From Liriodendron chinense (lineage: Eukaryota; Streptophyta; Magnoliopsida; Magnoliales; Magnoliaceae): a stretch of 64,000 nt of DNA. Location: assembly GCA_003013855.2 (NCBI GenBank), contig ML058439.1:1-64000 (forward strand), written 5' to 3'. Below, in pieces: positions 13,166 through 23,331 of this stretch (position 1 is the stretch's first letter; each line of letters opens with the position of its first letter). Under the pieces are notes generated by a model. That model did no database searches. It had not been told where the DNA came from and was given only the letters and a program-made list of their open reading frames with translations. The translations under genes were made by a program, and so were the position numbers.

Positions 13166-14119
13166 ATGGAGGATATTCAGCCATCCATGCGCATATTCGC
13201 CCAATTCTCTGAGCTGGTTTGTGACTACTACAACAATGGCCTGCCGTCGAACCTCAATGGTGGGCCAAACCCGAGCTTGGACTATGGGTTCAAGGGAGCT
13301 GAGATCGCCATGACGGCCTACTGCTCAGAGCTTCAGTACCTCGCCAACCCGGTCACGACGCATGTGCAAAGTGCCGAGCAGCACGACCAGGACGTGAACT
13401 CACTGGGCCTCATCTCGGCCCGCAAGAGCGTTGAGGCCATTGAGATCCTGAAGCTGATGTCGTCCACGTACATGGTCGAGCTCTGCCAGGCGGTCGATCT
13501 CCGCCACCTCGAGGAGAACATGCGGGAAGTCGTGAAGCATGTCGTCCTGCAGGCGTCGCGGAAGACGCTCTACTCCGACAATGATGGGTCGCTGCTCGAG
13601 GCCCGCTTCTGTGAGAAGGAGCTGGTGCAGGTGATCGAAAACCAGCCTGTCTTCTCCTACCTCGACGACCCCACGAACCCATCTTACTCTCTCATGCTCC
13701 AGCTCTGGGAAGTGATACCTGTCTTCCTACGGGAGTTGAAGGAGAGGCTGGAGGAGGAGGTACCGAAGGCGAGGGAGAGATTCGACAGTGGGGATTTCCC
13801 GATTGCGAGCAGGATCAAGAAGTGCAGGACGTACCCGATCTACCAGTTCGTGAGGACGGAGGTGGGGACCACCTTGCTGAGTGGGGCCCGGAAGGTGAAC
13901 CCTGGCAAGGATATTGAGAAGGTGTATGATGCGATCACCGACGGGAAGCTCGGCGAGGTGATGATGAAGTGCCTGGCATTCTGGCGTGAGTCCTCTGGGC
14001 CGTTCACACCACGGCCAGCCGTTGCATCCCTGGCCCACTGCAATCCTGAGTACTGCGGGTGGTTTGATAGGGTGAGGTCCCCGTCTGCTACCAGTGGGAG
14101 AGGGTATTGGAACCTTTGA
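13166..14119 (+). pseudogene. Phenylalanine ammonia-lyase, C-terminal half, captured and intronless
   Basis: PAL removes ammonia from phenylalanine to give cinnamate, the first step of phenylpropanoid synthesis. This open frame of 317 codons matches only the C-terminal half. Landmarks are FSELVCDYYNNGLPSNL (residues 14-30), NPSLDYGFKGAEIAM (35-49), YLANPVTTHVQSAEQH (58-73), QDVNSLGLIS (75-84), DLRHLEEN (111-118) and RFCEKEL (147-153). The N-terminal half, with the Ala-Ser-Gly triad that forms the MIO cofactor, is absent, so it cannot be active alone. The family motif HNQDVNSLG has Asp for Asn (residue 74). About 25 residues usual between the 'LMxxL' helix and the 'EELK' segment are missing. 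The last 45 residues are unlike the usual PAL end. The frame is unbroken and richer in GC than its surroundings, suggesting recent capture or constraint. The start is the first ATG upstream of the homology. Confidence 0.85.
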
Positions 14120-14559
14120 ACGGAGGAGATCTGAGGATGGATGGAAAGATCGATTGACGTCAATCCGGATGGACCCCATCTCCAACTGCTCTGCTTCTGG
14201 GGATCGACAATGGACCCCATCTCCACAACATCCATCATTTGGCCAGCAGCCAATGGAGGAGATCTCAGCTCCAATCCATCCTTTCAACCGTCCAGCAATC
14301 CAGCAATGGACGTCCCTCAACAAGGTGGACTGCACATCTCCACCGTCCAGATGGTTGACGTCCAAGGCCCCCACCTTCTGGCCGTCCATCGGCTCCAGGA
14401 CCAACCAACATGGAGTACCCCAATCTGAAGGAGATCTGCATCCTCCACCATCACGTCCAGCTCAAGTGGGCCACCTTCTGACGTACATCATCAAATCGGC
14501 TCCGCCATCATTTTCAAAACAGTGCAAGGGAGCTCCAACGCCTAGCGGTTCAACAGTTC
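14120..14559 (+). other. Element-internal spacer between captured gene pieces
   Basis: Sequence of the retrotransposon interior, rich in 'gtccaccatc' and 'ggaccccatctccaac' phrases. I see no domain in any frame, though one frame runs open into the BRWD fragment. Confidence 0.5.
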
Positions 14560-15408
14560 AAGATCTGGATCAGGAGACTCAGCTTGCCCCACATAGACGG
14601 AACATTCAAGATCTGCTTTGTGATTCGAGCATGACCCCTTACCCCGAACCTTATCAGAGCATGCACCAGCAACGGCGATTAGCTGCTTTGGGTATTGAGT
14701 GGCATTTGCTGTTGGCCCTGGGGAGCATTTCGGCCTCCAAGATTATCCAATGCTGCCAATTCCAGACTTGGACAGATTAATTGAGCCATTACTGGAGTTT
14801 CTAAATGCTATGGACTGGGAACAAGAGTATAATGTTCCTGAGGAGTATTCTAGTGAAGGGGAGCAGGTAAGTTTGAGCGCTGCTTCTTCCAGAGTGCAAT
14901 GCGGAAGACAGTGAAGCTGACCATGTTAATAAGGATGGTCTTCACAGATCTAGAAAAAAAAAAACACAAGGCAGAAGTCGAGGTTATGACTTCTTCTGGT
15001 AGGCGTGTGAAGAGGAAAAACTTGGATCAGCGAGATGGTACTCTATCCAAGAGTAACAGAAGAAGGAAATCAAAACATGGCCGGTTGGCTTCAAAGAAGA
15101 AAAAGTCTTCTAAATCAAAGTCATCACGCCCTCAGAGACTTGCTGCACGTAATGCCCTTAATTTGTTTTCTCAAATTTCTGGGGCATCCACAGATGGGGG
15201 AAGTGGAAGAGGGCTCAGAGAAGGACTCATCCGAGAGTGAATCAGAGCTACCCGGTTCAAACATTCAGAGCAATGAATCCGATAGATCAATACAGAATGT
15301 CCACCAAAAACACCAAAGGGATAAAGAAGAATCAGATGAGTGTGAAACTGAAATCAGGCCTCCTGAACCACCTGTTTGCGAATCTAATACCGTAAACAGG
15401 AAGAGATT
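14560..15408 (+). pseudogene. Bromodomain/WD-repeat (BRWD/PHIP-like) gene fragment, frame-broken
   Basis: The full-length plant protein is a large nuclear chromatin factor with WD40 repeats followed by a bromodomain. The piece here corresponds to the linker after the WD40 repeats. It reads LLCDSSMTPYPEPYQSM then QQRRLAALGIEW, shifts frame near 14700 to AVGPGEHF and YPMLPIPDLDRLIEPL, shifts again near 14890 to SSGRRVKRKNLD and SRPQRLAARNALNLFSQ, and again near 15200 to SESELPGSNIQSNESDRS. At least three frame changes make it a pseudogene. It appears continuous across what should be several exons, which would fit capture from spliced RNA; I could not check exon borders. Recognition is from memory of the family. 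Confidence 0.65.
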
Positions 15409-15981
15409 GGCGCAGTTCACCCATGTGGACGTTCAACAGTCCATCTATGTGGACGTCCATCATCTTCACCCATCCCGCAGCTCACAATCCCCATATCCAC
15501 TCCATTTCAGCCGTCCAAGACCACCACACGTGCTGACCTCTAGCATTAGGTGAGATCCACCATTCAACGATGTCTGGTAGCCATGCATGTGGAGAATCGC
15601 CTCCATCTAGTTCATTCGTGATCAGCCCTCACGCCAACAGCATAAACAATCAATTGTTCATCGCCATCTAGTAAGCTGCTCGATCAGCTGGCCACCTGTT
15701 CGGCCCATCTTCCAAGCCAACGCCCATTAGTTCAGCAAATGGCGCCACCAACACCACCCATCAAGGAAGGCCCCGCCATTATTTGTAAATCTATTGTTCA
15801 AGAGCTACACACGTGTAGAGCCCACATGATTTCTAGTCATGCCCGATAACCACTCTGGCAAGTCCACTTCATCAGGCCATCATCCAATGGCCTGGAACTC
15901 CATCCAAATATCCAGAGATGTGGGCCCCATCAATTCCACAGCTGGTAGAAAGGCTCCTCCATCATCGCTCAGCTCCCACAT
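15409..15981 (+). other. 3' remainder of element interior, no gene
   Basis: Non-coding, with phrases such as 'ccatccatctatgtggacg' and two more copies of the 'ggcYccKccatYatt' motif. It ends abruptly at a minus-strand LTR end; CACAT at 15977-15981 is the flanking pentamer. Confidence 0.5.
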
Positions 15982-16899
15982 TGTTAGAACTTAGGGAACG
16001 AACATTCCCCGAAATGTGGTGTTTTGCTGATCTGGGGTTCTGAATATAGAAACATTCGTAGATAATCACAAGCATTCACAAAAGTACACTAAAGAAGAGA
16101 TATCGCAAGGCGAATTTTATTCCAGAGATCCTGAGATCTTGTACATTCCAGGCCGTGATCTGGCACGAGCCCTTAATTACATCGAATGATCGATGACCCT
16201 TGATTAAAAGGCAAAAGACTAGTCAGCGGGGACTATGGTCTCAGAGTTCATTGGTCACGGAGACCTGTGTTTTGGTGGTCGCGGAGACCTGTATTTGTAT
16301 GGTCGCGGAGACCTGTGTTTGTTATAGACTGATCCACCTTTGTACGAGTCGGATGTCTATGTCCCATGTTTTGACCGGAGATCCGGGCTGAGACTGTCAG
16401 CGTTTATGACTGAGATGGACGACTCTGGGCCCGCGCCTGTCAATGTAGGGACAGGTGACCTCGGGAAGTCCATTCTACAGTTGTGTGTACCTGCGCAGCT
16501 CAACCAGCGGATGCCATTTGGATGGGTAGGGCATCGACTGTTCTTGGAATATCAGTTTTTAACAGATTGTGTGTGATAGTTCAGAACTCTCCTGGTGTGG
16601 TTTATCGTGTTAACTATAGTCCCCTTTGCTTAGTCCAGACTTGAATTCGGGTCATATTATGATAGTGTACGTAATGATGATGCATCAGTATGATTCTAGG
16701 CGCCGGCGGCCTCTTTTCGGGAGAATTGTTCCATTCAGCTCGTTGGGTCGGATCGGACTCCGAAGGCTTGCATTCTGCTCATTGGGTGGCCCGGATGGGT
16801 CGTTTGACTGCTCCATCGCGTCCGAAACGTTCGGAATACCCAAAATAGGCTCAAACGGGGCCTAAAAATGTTATAAAATGAGGATTTAGGGGTGCTGGA

Positions 16900-17950
16900 A
16901 CGAATGCGCAAAGTGCTGATTTTTACGATCCGCTGACCTGATTTTATTGACGCGCTGGGGCCAGTGCGTCCTTAAATGATTTTCATGATGCGCCGGGTAA
17001 TTTTATGACGTGCTGGAGCCAGTGCATCCTTAAAATCTAATTTTTCGATCCGCTGGCCAATTTTGCGACGCGCTGGGGCCAGTGCGTCCTTAAATTGTAA
17101 TTCCCTGATGCGCTGGGCTACTTTGCGACGCGCTGGGGCCAGTGCGTCCATAAAATAGCTTTGACTCGAAAAACTTATATTTTTATGATCCGCTGGCCTA
17201 TTTTATGACGCGCTGGAGCCAGTGCGTCCTTAAAATGCCCCAATTGATGGTTTGTGTAATCCACCAAGGACTTTCCTGATGCGCTGGGTCACTTTTATGA
17301 TGCGCTGGGACTGGCGCATCGAAAAAAGATGACTTAGTCATTGCTCCGGACCTGGTGTGATCGGAGGTGCGATTTCCGGCGAGGGGTTCCGGCGGTCGGA
17401 GAAGGATTCCGGCGGTCGGCAAAGGTTTTCCGGCGACGAGGTCCTCTCTCTCTCTCGCTGAATGATGCAAATGAGGTGGTGGGCGGGGTATTTATAGGTA
17501 AAGTCACCCAATAGGCGGTCGACACGTGTAGCGCGTCGAGAAAATGGGTCGGCGCGTCGATTAAAGCCACTCGGCGCGTCTCGAAATGACCGAGTTCGGA
17601 AGCTGATTCTCAGGGCGCGCTAGCTGTCAGCGCGGCCTGAAATTGGCTGATTTTTGGATGCGCTGGACGTATTTTGGGACGCGCTGGGGCCAGTGCGTCC
17701 TGAATTTCGAAATGGTTGAATTACACGATGCGCTGAGTGAATTTGTAGACGCGCTGGGGGCAGTGCGTCCTGTAATTCAAAATCACTGAATTACATGATG
17801 CGCCGGGTAAATTTGTAGACGCGCTAGAGGCAGTGCGTCCTATAATTCAATCAGTCCGAATTTCGTGATGCGCTGGAGGATTTTTGTGATGCGCTGGGGG
17901 CAGTGCGTGCTAAAATTAATTTCTGGATGCGCTGGACGTACTCGTGCCCT
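16900..17950. repeat. GC-rich dispersed repeat GACGCGCTGGGGCCAGTGCG
   Basis: Around ten copies of 'gacgcgctggggccagtgcgtcc', each often preceded 30-40 bases earlier by 'gatgcgctgg' and separated by AT-richer spacers of 20-40 bases (for example near 16950, 17010, 17065, 17130, 17205, 17680, 17750, 17820, 17890). It is dense in CG pairs, unlike the surrounding DNA. It occupies both sides of the LTR promoter. Confidence 0.75.
17489..17496 (-). promoter_or_regulatory. TATA box of the minus-strand LTR
   Basis: TATAAATA on the minus strand, followed about 30 bases downstream by a leader with GAGAGAGAGAGAGGAC. Confidence 0.55.
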
Positions 17951-18238
17951 TCCAATTTTGGGTTTTGCAAATTGGGGAATTTGTGGGGCCCGCCTTGTGA
18001 TGAATACCGATGCACTGCTCCTATCTCTTGGTAATTGAGGTAATCCCCCTATGTTTTGACAGTTTTGGTCACGGTGTCCGGTGGGGTCCACTACCGACTC
18101 AATTTCCTGTTCTTTTGGTTAAATGCGTGTTGCGATTTTCGACGCGGTCTTCGATGCACTGGCCCTTAATTCAATAAAGTGATGATTGGGGTGCCCATAA
18201 TCATTGTTTTGAAGATCTTCACTTTTGGGACCCCAACA

Positions 18239-19123
18239 ACCTCTTTTATCTCCCACGTTCGCCATTTCGTCTTGAGAGATTAAACCCGCTGCACAGAGAC
18301 AGTGAGGCTCTAGAGCAGCGTTGACGTGGCGTGCGGACGCAGGGAGCTTGTAGACCTTGACGAGTTTCTCGTTGAGCCCTCCTCGCAGATTGGGCTTCAC
18401 ACCAATTGGGATTCCTGCGAGCAAAAAAGAAGGTTCGTTAAAACGTCAAAGTAGTAAAGTTATTGTTTCTGTCGGACAAATAAAACGAGCACTTGACCCA
18501 CCTTCGCCAAAATGGCAATTAACGTTATGGCCTTTGGGGTCAGAGCCCATTTCGGACTCCCAGTTTCCGGAGACGTAGAACCACTTCTTTCTCCATCCCG
18601 GGCAGTTGGAAGAAGGGTTCCCCAAAATGAAGTTATTCCGGTGCCAGAAGCAGAGGTAGTACCAACCCTCGCTAGCTGGCGCCTTCTTCAGCTGGAATAA
18701 CCTCAAAAATTCCTGAGCGGTTAACTCCTCGTTACCCGCCTGCTTCCAAAGGGTGAAAGCACTCAAAAGAACCCGCCAGCCGTTAACTATAAGTTGGCCC
18801 GGGGCAATCTTATAGAGGCGGAGGAAATTTCGAATGAAGGGGTGGAGGGGGAGACGTACGCCTACTTTGAAAAAGTATTCATAAACTGCCACACACCCAG
18901 GCGGTGGTGCATCGGCTGTCTCCCCTCTCCTGGGCAATCTGAATATAACAGAGTCCGGCACTCTGTATGCCTCTCTAAGGCTAGAGAGCCTCTCCTCCGT
19001 CAAGATAGAAGAATATCCGGAGGCAGAATATCTACCAGCCGGTACTCTGGCATTATTTGATTCGGAAGAATCAGGGGTGTGATCTCCCAAGGGAACAATC
19101 TCTTCATCTGAGGACCCCGCCAT
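18239..19123 (-). pseudogene. Tat antisense gene, exon 1 and part of exon 2 (element 0)
   Basis: The gene lies between pol and the 3' LTR on the opposite strand. Exon 1 runs from ATG at 19123 to 18502. The intron (18415-18501) has GT at 18501-18500 and AG at 18416-18415, and exon 2 starts at 18414. The join falls within a Gly codon (phase 1), giving GEG-IP, just as in element 1. Exon 1 carries the block matching the Pfam family described as 'putative gypsy type transposon' (Transposase_28): PPPGCVAVYEY, RLPLHPFIRNFL, APGQLIVNGWR, SEGWYYLCFWHR and GWRKKWFYVSGNW. Exon 2 is cut after about 58 residues by the inserted LTR, so the product is truncated. The function of this protein in Tat elements is unknown to me. 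Confidence 0.75.
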
Positions 19124-19323
19124 CGCAAGAAGGAAAGCAAGAAAGAAAGATGAAGGAAACAGAGATGAAGGGAGAAAGTTGGAGAAAAACTACCTCTGTG
19201 AAGAGGTTTTTCGCACCAGAAGCAAAGGAAGAAGAAGAAATCGCACCAGAAGCAAAGGAAGAAGAAGAAAGCAGGAGCGCCGCAGCAGAGAAATTCGAAA
19301 ATGAAAGAATTTTCTTCTAAGTC

Positions 19324-19334
19324 CGGTATTTATA
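19324..19334 (-). promoter_or_regulatory. TATA box of element 0 antisense gene
   Basis: On the minus strand GTATAAATACC lies about 200 bases before the ATG at 19123. The same distance and context recur in elements 1 and 3. Confidence 0.6.
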
Positions 19335-19594
19335 CGCAATCATTCCGTTTGATTTGCTGGACACGCGGCAGTTTCTCATTCGGCGCGCCAGACGAACGGA
19401 CGCTAGCATTAAATACGGAAACACGTGGCGCCCGACGCTTCATCTCTAGTGGCAGAAAAAGCTGCGCGAAAGCTGGCCACCATAAATGCGGAAGCACGTT
19501 AAGTGAATCATGTGCGATTGTCTCCCACCACCTAGCTGTCAACACAAGCAAACCCTTGGCATAGTTCCTCAATATCAAGGGTTTGGGGGGCATC

Positions 19595-20716
19595 TGTTGT
19601 AGGCAAATATAGTCTGATTAAGAGGTGAAGGATCGCGGCAATGTGGATGCGAGCAGCTCGGCTCGTGCTCACTAGAAGAGGTCGCATTCCTCGGATGCGA
19701 GCAGCTCGGCTCGTACTCACTAAAAGAGGTCGCATTCCCCGGATGCGAGCAGCTCGGCTCGTACTCACTAGAAGAGGTCGCATTCCCCGGATGCAAGCAG
19801 CTCGGCTCGTACTCACTAGAAGAGGTCGCATTCCCCGGATGCGAGCAGCTCTGCTCGGGCTCGTTAGAAGGGGTCGCATCTCCTGGATGCGAGCAGCTCT
19901 GCTCGGGCTCGTTAGAAGGGGTCGCATCTCCTGGATGCGAACAGCTCTGCTCGGGCTCGTTAGAAGGGGTCGCATCTCCTGGATGTGAGCAGCTCTGCTC
20001 GGGCTCGTCAAGAGGGGTCGCACATCACGAATGCGAGCATCCCTGACACAAGCAGCTCCCGACGTCAGAATAGTCCTGAGTCTTTTGGTTCGGATGGTCT
20101 TCATACTTCCAGCACCCAGTTCTCGTCGAGCGGCTTGCTCAATCCCTCTGCGACACCAAGCAGAGTTACATCCAGCGCGGCGGTTTTCTTCCTTTCGGCT
20201 CTCTTTCCTTTTCGGTAGCTATGACTCCAACTACGAGCAATCAGCACTATTACCATGTCGATCAGCGGCCTGTATAGGTCGGTCTTTGTGCTTATCTTCT
20301 TTGGTGGTTCCGAGTCTCAGGGGATTGCTATCAAGAAACGTGATTGCCGGAAGGAGTTATTGGGTTAGATACTACCTCTAAGGATAAGGATCTTGTCCCA
20401 CGAAATCAGCGAGATTTCAGTATCGTACGCGACATCATCGGGATTTCGATATCTTACGTAACAAATTGGCTTGCTTCAGATCTATATAAGGGGGTGACTC
20501 CATTAAGAGAAAGGTACACACATAGAACATTCAATCTCTATCTCGTCTTACTTGGCTTCTTTTCTTCTTGCTTTGGCCTGACTTAAGCATCGGAGGGCTA
20601 ACGGCTGGTCCCCAGCCACCCTTAGTTGCTATCTTCTTTCAGGTCTGGCGGTGAAAATCCCTGTTGGAGTGAAGGAGAAAAACCGGAGGATCTCGTTACA
20701 AAATCTGACATTAACA
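19595..20716 (+). repeat. 3' LTR of element 0, 1,122 bp
   Basis: Starts TGTTGTAGGC after the polypurine tract and ends CTGACATTAACA. Contains a 48-bp tandem array (19646-20040), a TATA box (20483-20490, CTATATAA) and the conserved 'gcatcggaggg ... ggctggtccccagcc' motif near 20587. The last 100 bases are almost the same as the LTR of element 1. Confidence 0.85.
19646..20040. repeat. 48-bp tandem array in LTR U3
   Basis: About eight units start at 19646, 19693, 19741, 19789, 19837, 19885, 19933 and 19981. Each begins GGATGCGAGCAGCTC and ends 'gaggtcgcattcccc'. The last three or four units share a variant ('ctgctcgggctcgttagaagg') that differs from the first ones, showing local spread. The open frames over it (16-residue repeats) are artefacts of a 48-bp period and not genes. 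Confidence 0.95.
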
Positions 20717-20721
20717 CTAAT

Positions 20722-21178
20722 AATTGTAGTTATACTCAAGGTCTATGCTCATATGTTGGACTCATTTTAATGAAGTATTTTTTTTTTCTTCAGAAAGTTG
20801 ATCTTCAGCCCATTCTTAAGTAACCGACTATAAGTTTCCCTTTCTAGTTTGTTTTATTTTATATTGAAAAGTCTTTTCGTACATAAGGCAACAACGCAAC
20901 CCATTGTTTGAGAAAGAACCCCAGCCTCCAAACATCGCTTGATCATTACTAAATAACTATTCAAGTGGCCGAATAGGTGACCGATCTGTACAGATTTTAG
21001 TCATATACGGCCAATTACGGCATCTCTGCCTATCTTGGTGCTTGGGATTAAGGTTGTTCGGTTGGAATCGAGCTACACGGTCAGTTTTGGCACGCCCGCA
21101 CACTTCTCATACACATGGCTGAAAATATAGAGCAACACACACACACACTGTGTGTGGGGGAAAAGTTTAGGTCAAGCT
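20722..21178. other. Intergenic DNA, nothing recognised
   Basis: AT-rich, with a long T-run at about 20780 and a (CA)n scrap near 21140. No gene or clear repeat boundary seen. Confidence 0.45.
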
Positions 21179-21620
21179 ATGTGGGCCCCATTGTGGTGTG
21201 TGATGGGCATCCATGCCATTAGTCAGATGCACCATTCCTTGTTGCACCATGGGCCTAAAACTCAGGCCAATCCATGACTTGGGTGGACCACACTATAGAC
21301 AACACTTAAGAGTGGATATCCACCCATCGAAACCTTTATGATTGTTTACAGGATTGACTAAGATGTGGTTGAGAAATCCAACCCATTCATTGTGCTTGTC
21401 TCCCTTTAACAAGAGGTCACACAAAGTTTTAACCGTATCCAAAACTCAGGTGGGACCCAACAAGTGATTTAGATATTGTAGGCATGATTTTACACTATTT
21501 CAGTTGTTATTGCCCACTTGAGTCCCAGATATAACTGATTTTTTGGATATCCCATAACCAATAGGAGACCCACTAATGCATGGTGTGGATGTCTGATATA
21601 CATCACAATGGGGCCACACA
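21179..21620. repeat. Foldback repeat copy, about 440 bp
   Basis: The left end GTGGGCCCCATTGTGGTGTG pairs with the right end ACATCACAATGGGGCCACAC. Internal phrases 'actcaggccaatccatgac' and 'cccaacaagtg' are typical of the family. No coding. Confidence 0.7.
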
Positions 21621-21668
21621 ACTCAAACTCATGGGAACTTCCCATGAGGTCGAGGGCATAGTACCTTT

Positions 21669-22138
<470 letters not shown>

Positions 22139-22185
22139 TGTTATAGGCAAAATGGTGGAGATAAGATTTCACGTGGAAATGCTCA

Positions 22186-22450
22186 TTTGGCCCTCGAGAT
22201 CATCTGATCAAGAGTCGCAGAACGGGTAAAAGTGGAGTGCGGGTTCGACTCTCGAGATCGTAAGCTCGGGAGTCTAAGAATGGATAAGTGCGGGACGTCC
22301 ATTCGACTCTCGAGATCATCTGATCGAGAGTCGAATATTGGATAAGTGCGGGATGTCCATTCGACTCTCGAGATCATCTGATCGAGAGTCGAATATTGGA
22401 TAAGTGTGGAACGTCCATTCGACTATCGAGCTCACCTAATCAGGAGTCAT
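22186..22450. repeat. 58-bp array of hairpin units in element 1 U3
   Basis: Units repeat at 22244, 22302, 22360 and 22418, exactly 58 bases apart, with a diverged unit before. Each holds TTCGACTCTCGA and, after GATCATCTGA, its reverse complement TCGAGAGTCGAA, so every unit can form a 12-pair stem. The same array is at 32260-32524 and 48785-49049. Confidence 0.9.
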
Positions 22451-22686
22451 AGATAGTCAAATACGGCAAAACTAGATTCGCGAGCAGACCTTCTCACAAG
22501 CCGTTGAAAGACGTTACATCTAAGTGTGTACTTGAACTCGCGACCACATTTTAATATGCGAGCAGCTTTCCTGCGGAAATATCTCTTAGCCTTCAGTACT
22601 AGCACCCGATTCCCGTCGAGCAGTTTGTCCAATCCCTCTGCGACACCAAGCAGGGCTATATCCAGTTCGGTGGTCCCCGACTCGTC

Positions 22687-22806
22687 GGCGTCTCCTTCCT
22701 TTTCGGAAGCTATGACTCCAACTACGGGCGTCTCCTTCCTTTTCGGAAGCTATGACTCCAACTACGGGCGTCTCCTTCCTTTTCGGAAGCTATGACTCCA
22801 ACTACG
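22687..22806. repeat. 40-bp tandem repeat, three units
   Basis: The unit begins GGCGTCTCCTTCCTTTTCGG and ends 'gactccaactacg'. Three copies here, but six copies in the 3' LTR (32761-33000) and in its duplicate (49286-49525). The inner CTTCC-TTTTC-GGAAG can form a small hairpin. Confidence 0.97.
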
Positions 22807-23068
22807 ACCTCCAGTTTATCATGACACATCAACGCTATCACCACGCTTACTGGCAGCCCGTATAGGTCGGTTTTTGAGCTTATCTTCTCTAAATGGATCC
22901 GGATCTCAAGGGATTGCTATCAAAGGGCGTGATTGTTGAAATAAGTCATTGAGTTGGATCTGACTCAAAAGATAGGATCTTATCCCACGAAATTAGCAAG
23001 ATCTCAGTATCGTATGCGACATCAGCGGGATTTCAACATCTTACGTAACAAACTGGATTACCTCAGAT

Positions 23069-23078
23069 CTATATAAAG
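23069..23078 (+). promoter_or_regulatory. TATA box of element 1 5' LTR
   Basis: CTATATAAAG, about 100 bases before the conserved 'aagcatcggaggg' motif. The same box is at 33263-33272 in the 3' LTR. Confidence 0.7.
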
Positions 23079-23331
23079 AGGTGGCTTCATTAAGAGCAGG
23101 TACGCACACATCATTTAATCCTGGTCCTGTTTTTCTTGGCTTCTCTTCTTACTGTGGCCTAACTTAAGCATCGGAGGGCTAACGGCTGGTCCCCAGCCAC
23201 CCTTATTTGCTGTCTTGCTTTAGGTCTAGTGGTGGAAATCCCTGTTGGAGTGAAGGAGAAAAGCCGGAGGATCTCGTTACAAAATCTGACATTAAAGGAG
23301 GATCTCGTTACAAAATCTGACATTAACAGTT

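Larger units (their letters stand above)
12225..15981 (+). mobile_element. Non-autonomous LTR retrotransposon with captured PAL and BRWD gene pieces
   Basis: A 612-bp LTR (12225-12836, TGTTATGGG to ATCAACA) is followed by GA and a primer-binding site, exactly as in Tat element 2 of this window. The interior has no gag or pol. Instead it holds a PAL fragment (13166-14119) and a BRWD-like fragment (14560-15408), separated by non-coding element sequence rich in 'ccatcc' and 'gtccacc'. A phrase like 'ggctccgccatcatttt' recurs at 12922, 14490, 15767 and 15950. No 3' LTR is present: the interior stops at 15981, where a minus-strand LTR begins. The 5' LTR and leader would place the captured genes under the element's promoter. 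The 3' limit is my inference. Confidence 0.65.
15982..18238 (-). mobile_element. Probable lone LTR on the minus strand, about 2.26 kb
   Basis: Read on the minus strand it begins TGTTGGGGTCCCAAAAGTG (18238 downward) and ends CCCTAAGTTCTAACA (15982), a TG...CA pair. A TATA box (17489-17496) with a GAGAGAG leader lies about 745 bases in. No gag, pol, primer site or polypurine tract adjoins it. The right edge falls exactly where homology to the Tat antisense exon resumes (18239). The flanking pentamers are CACAT and ACCTC, which do not match, so it probably formed by recombination between two elements with loss of DNA between them. Some GC-rich internal repeats are listed separately. Copia or gypsy origin is not decidable from the LTR alone. 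Confidence 0.5.
18239..20716 (+). mobile_element. 3' remnant of a Tat-clade Ty3/gypsy element (element 0)
   Basis: What remains is part of the antisense gene (18239-19123), its promoter region, the polypurine tract (about 19577-19594, GGGTTTGGGGGGCATC) and a full 3' LTR (19595-20716). gag, pol and the 5' LTR are missing; the cut is at the minus-strand LTR. The LTR end and antisense gene are close relatives of those of element 1. The pentamer after the LTR is CTAAT (20717-20721); its partner is lost. Confidence 0.8.
22139..23328 (+). repeat. 5' LTR of element 1, 1,190 bp
   Basis: TGTTATAGGC to ATTAACA. It has a 58-bp array, a 40-bp array with three units, a TATA box and the 'gcatcggaggg' motif (about 23167). 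Near its end there is a private tandem copy of 30 bases ('aggaggatctcgttac...') absent from the 3' LTR. Confidence 0.95.

Noticed and set aside
13166..14119. A functional phenylalanine ammonia-lyase gene
   Set aside because: The N-terminal half with the MIO-forming Ala-Ser-Gly triad is missing and the piece sits inside an LTR element.
15035..15553. A 172-codon frame as a separate gene
   Set aside because: It begins out of frame in the BRWD fragment, joins the true frame only in part, and runs into element spacer.
19641..19988. A protein with 16-residue repeats on the plus strand, and its minus-strand twin
   Set aside because: They are read-throughs of a 48-bp DNA array in an LTR; 48 is divisible by three, so all frames stay open.
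19646..20040. CRISPR-like array
   Set aside because: Units are contiguous 48-bp repeats without unique spacers, in plant LTR DNA.
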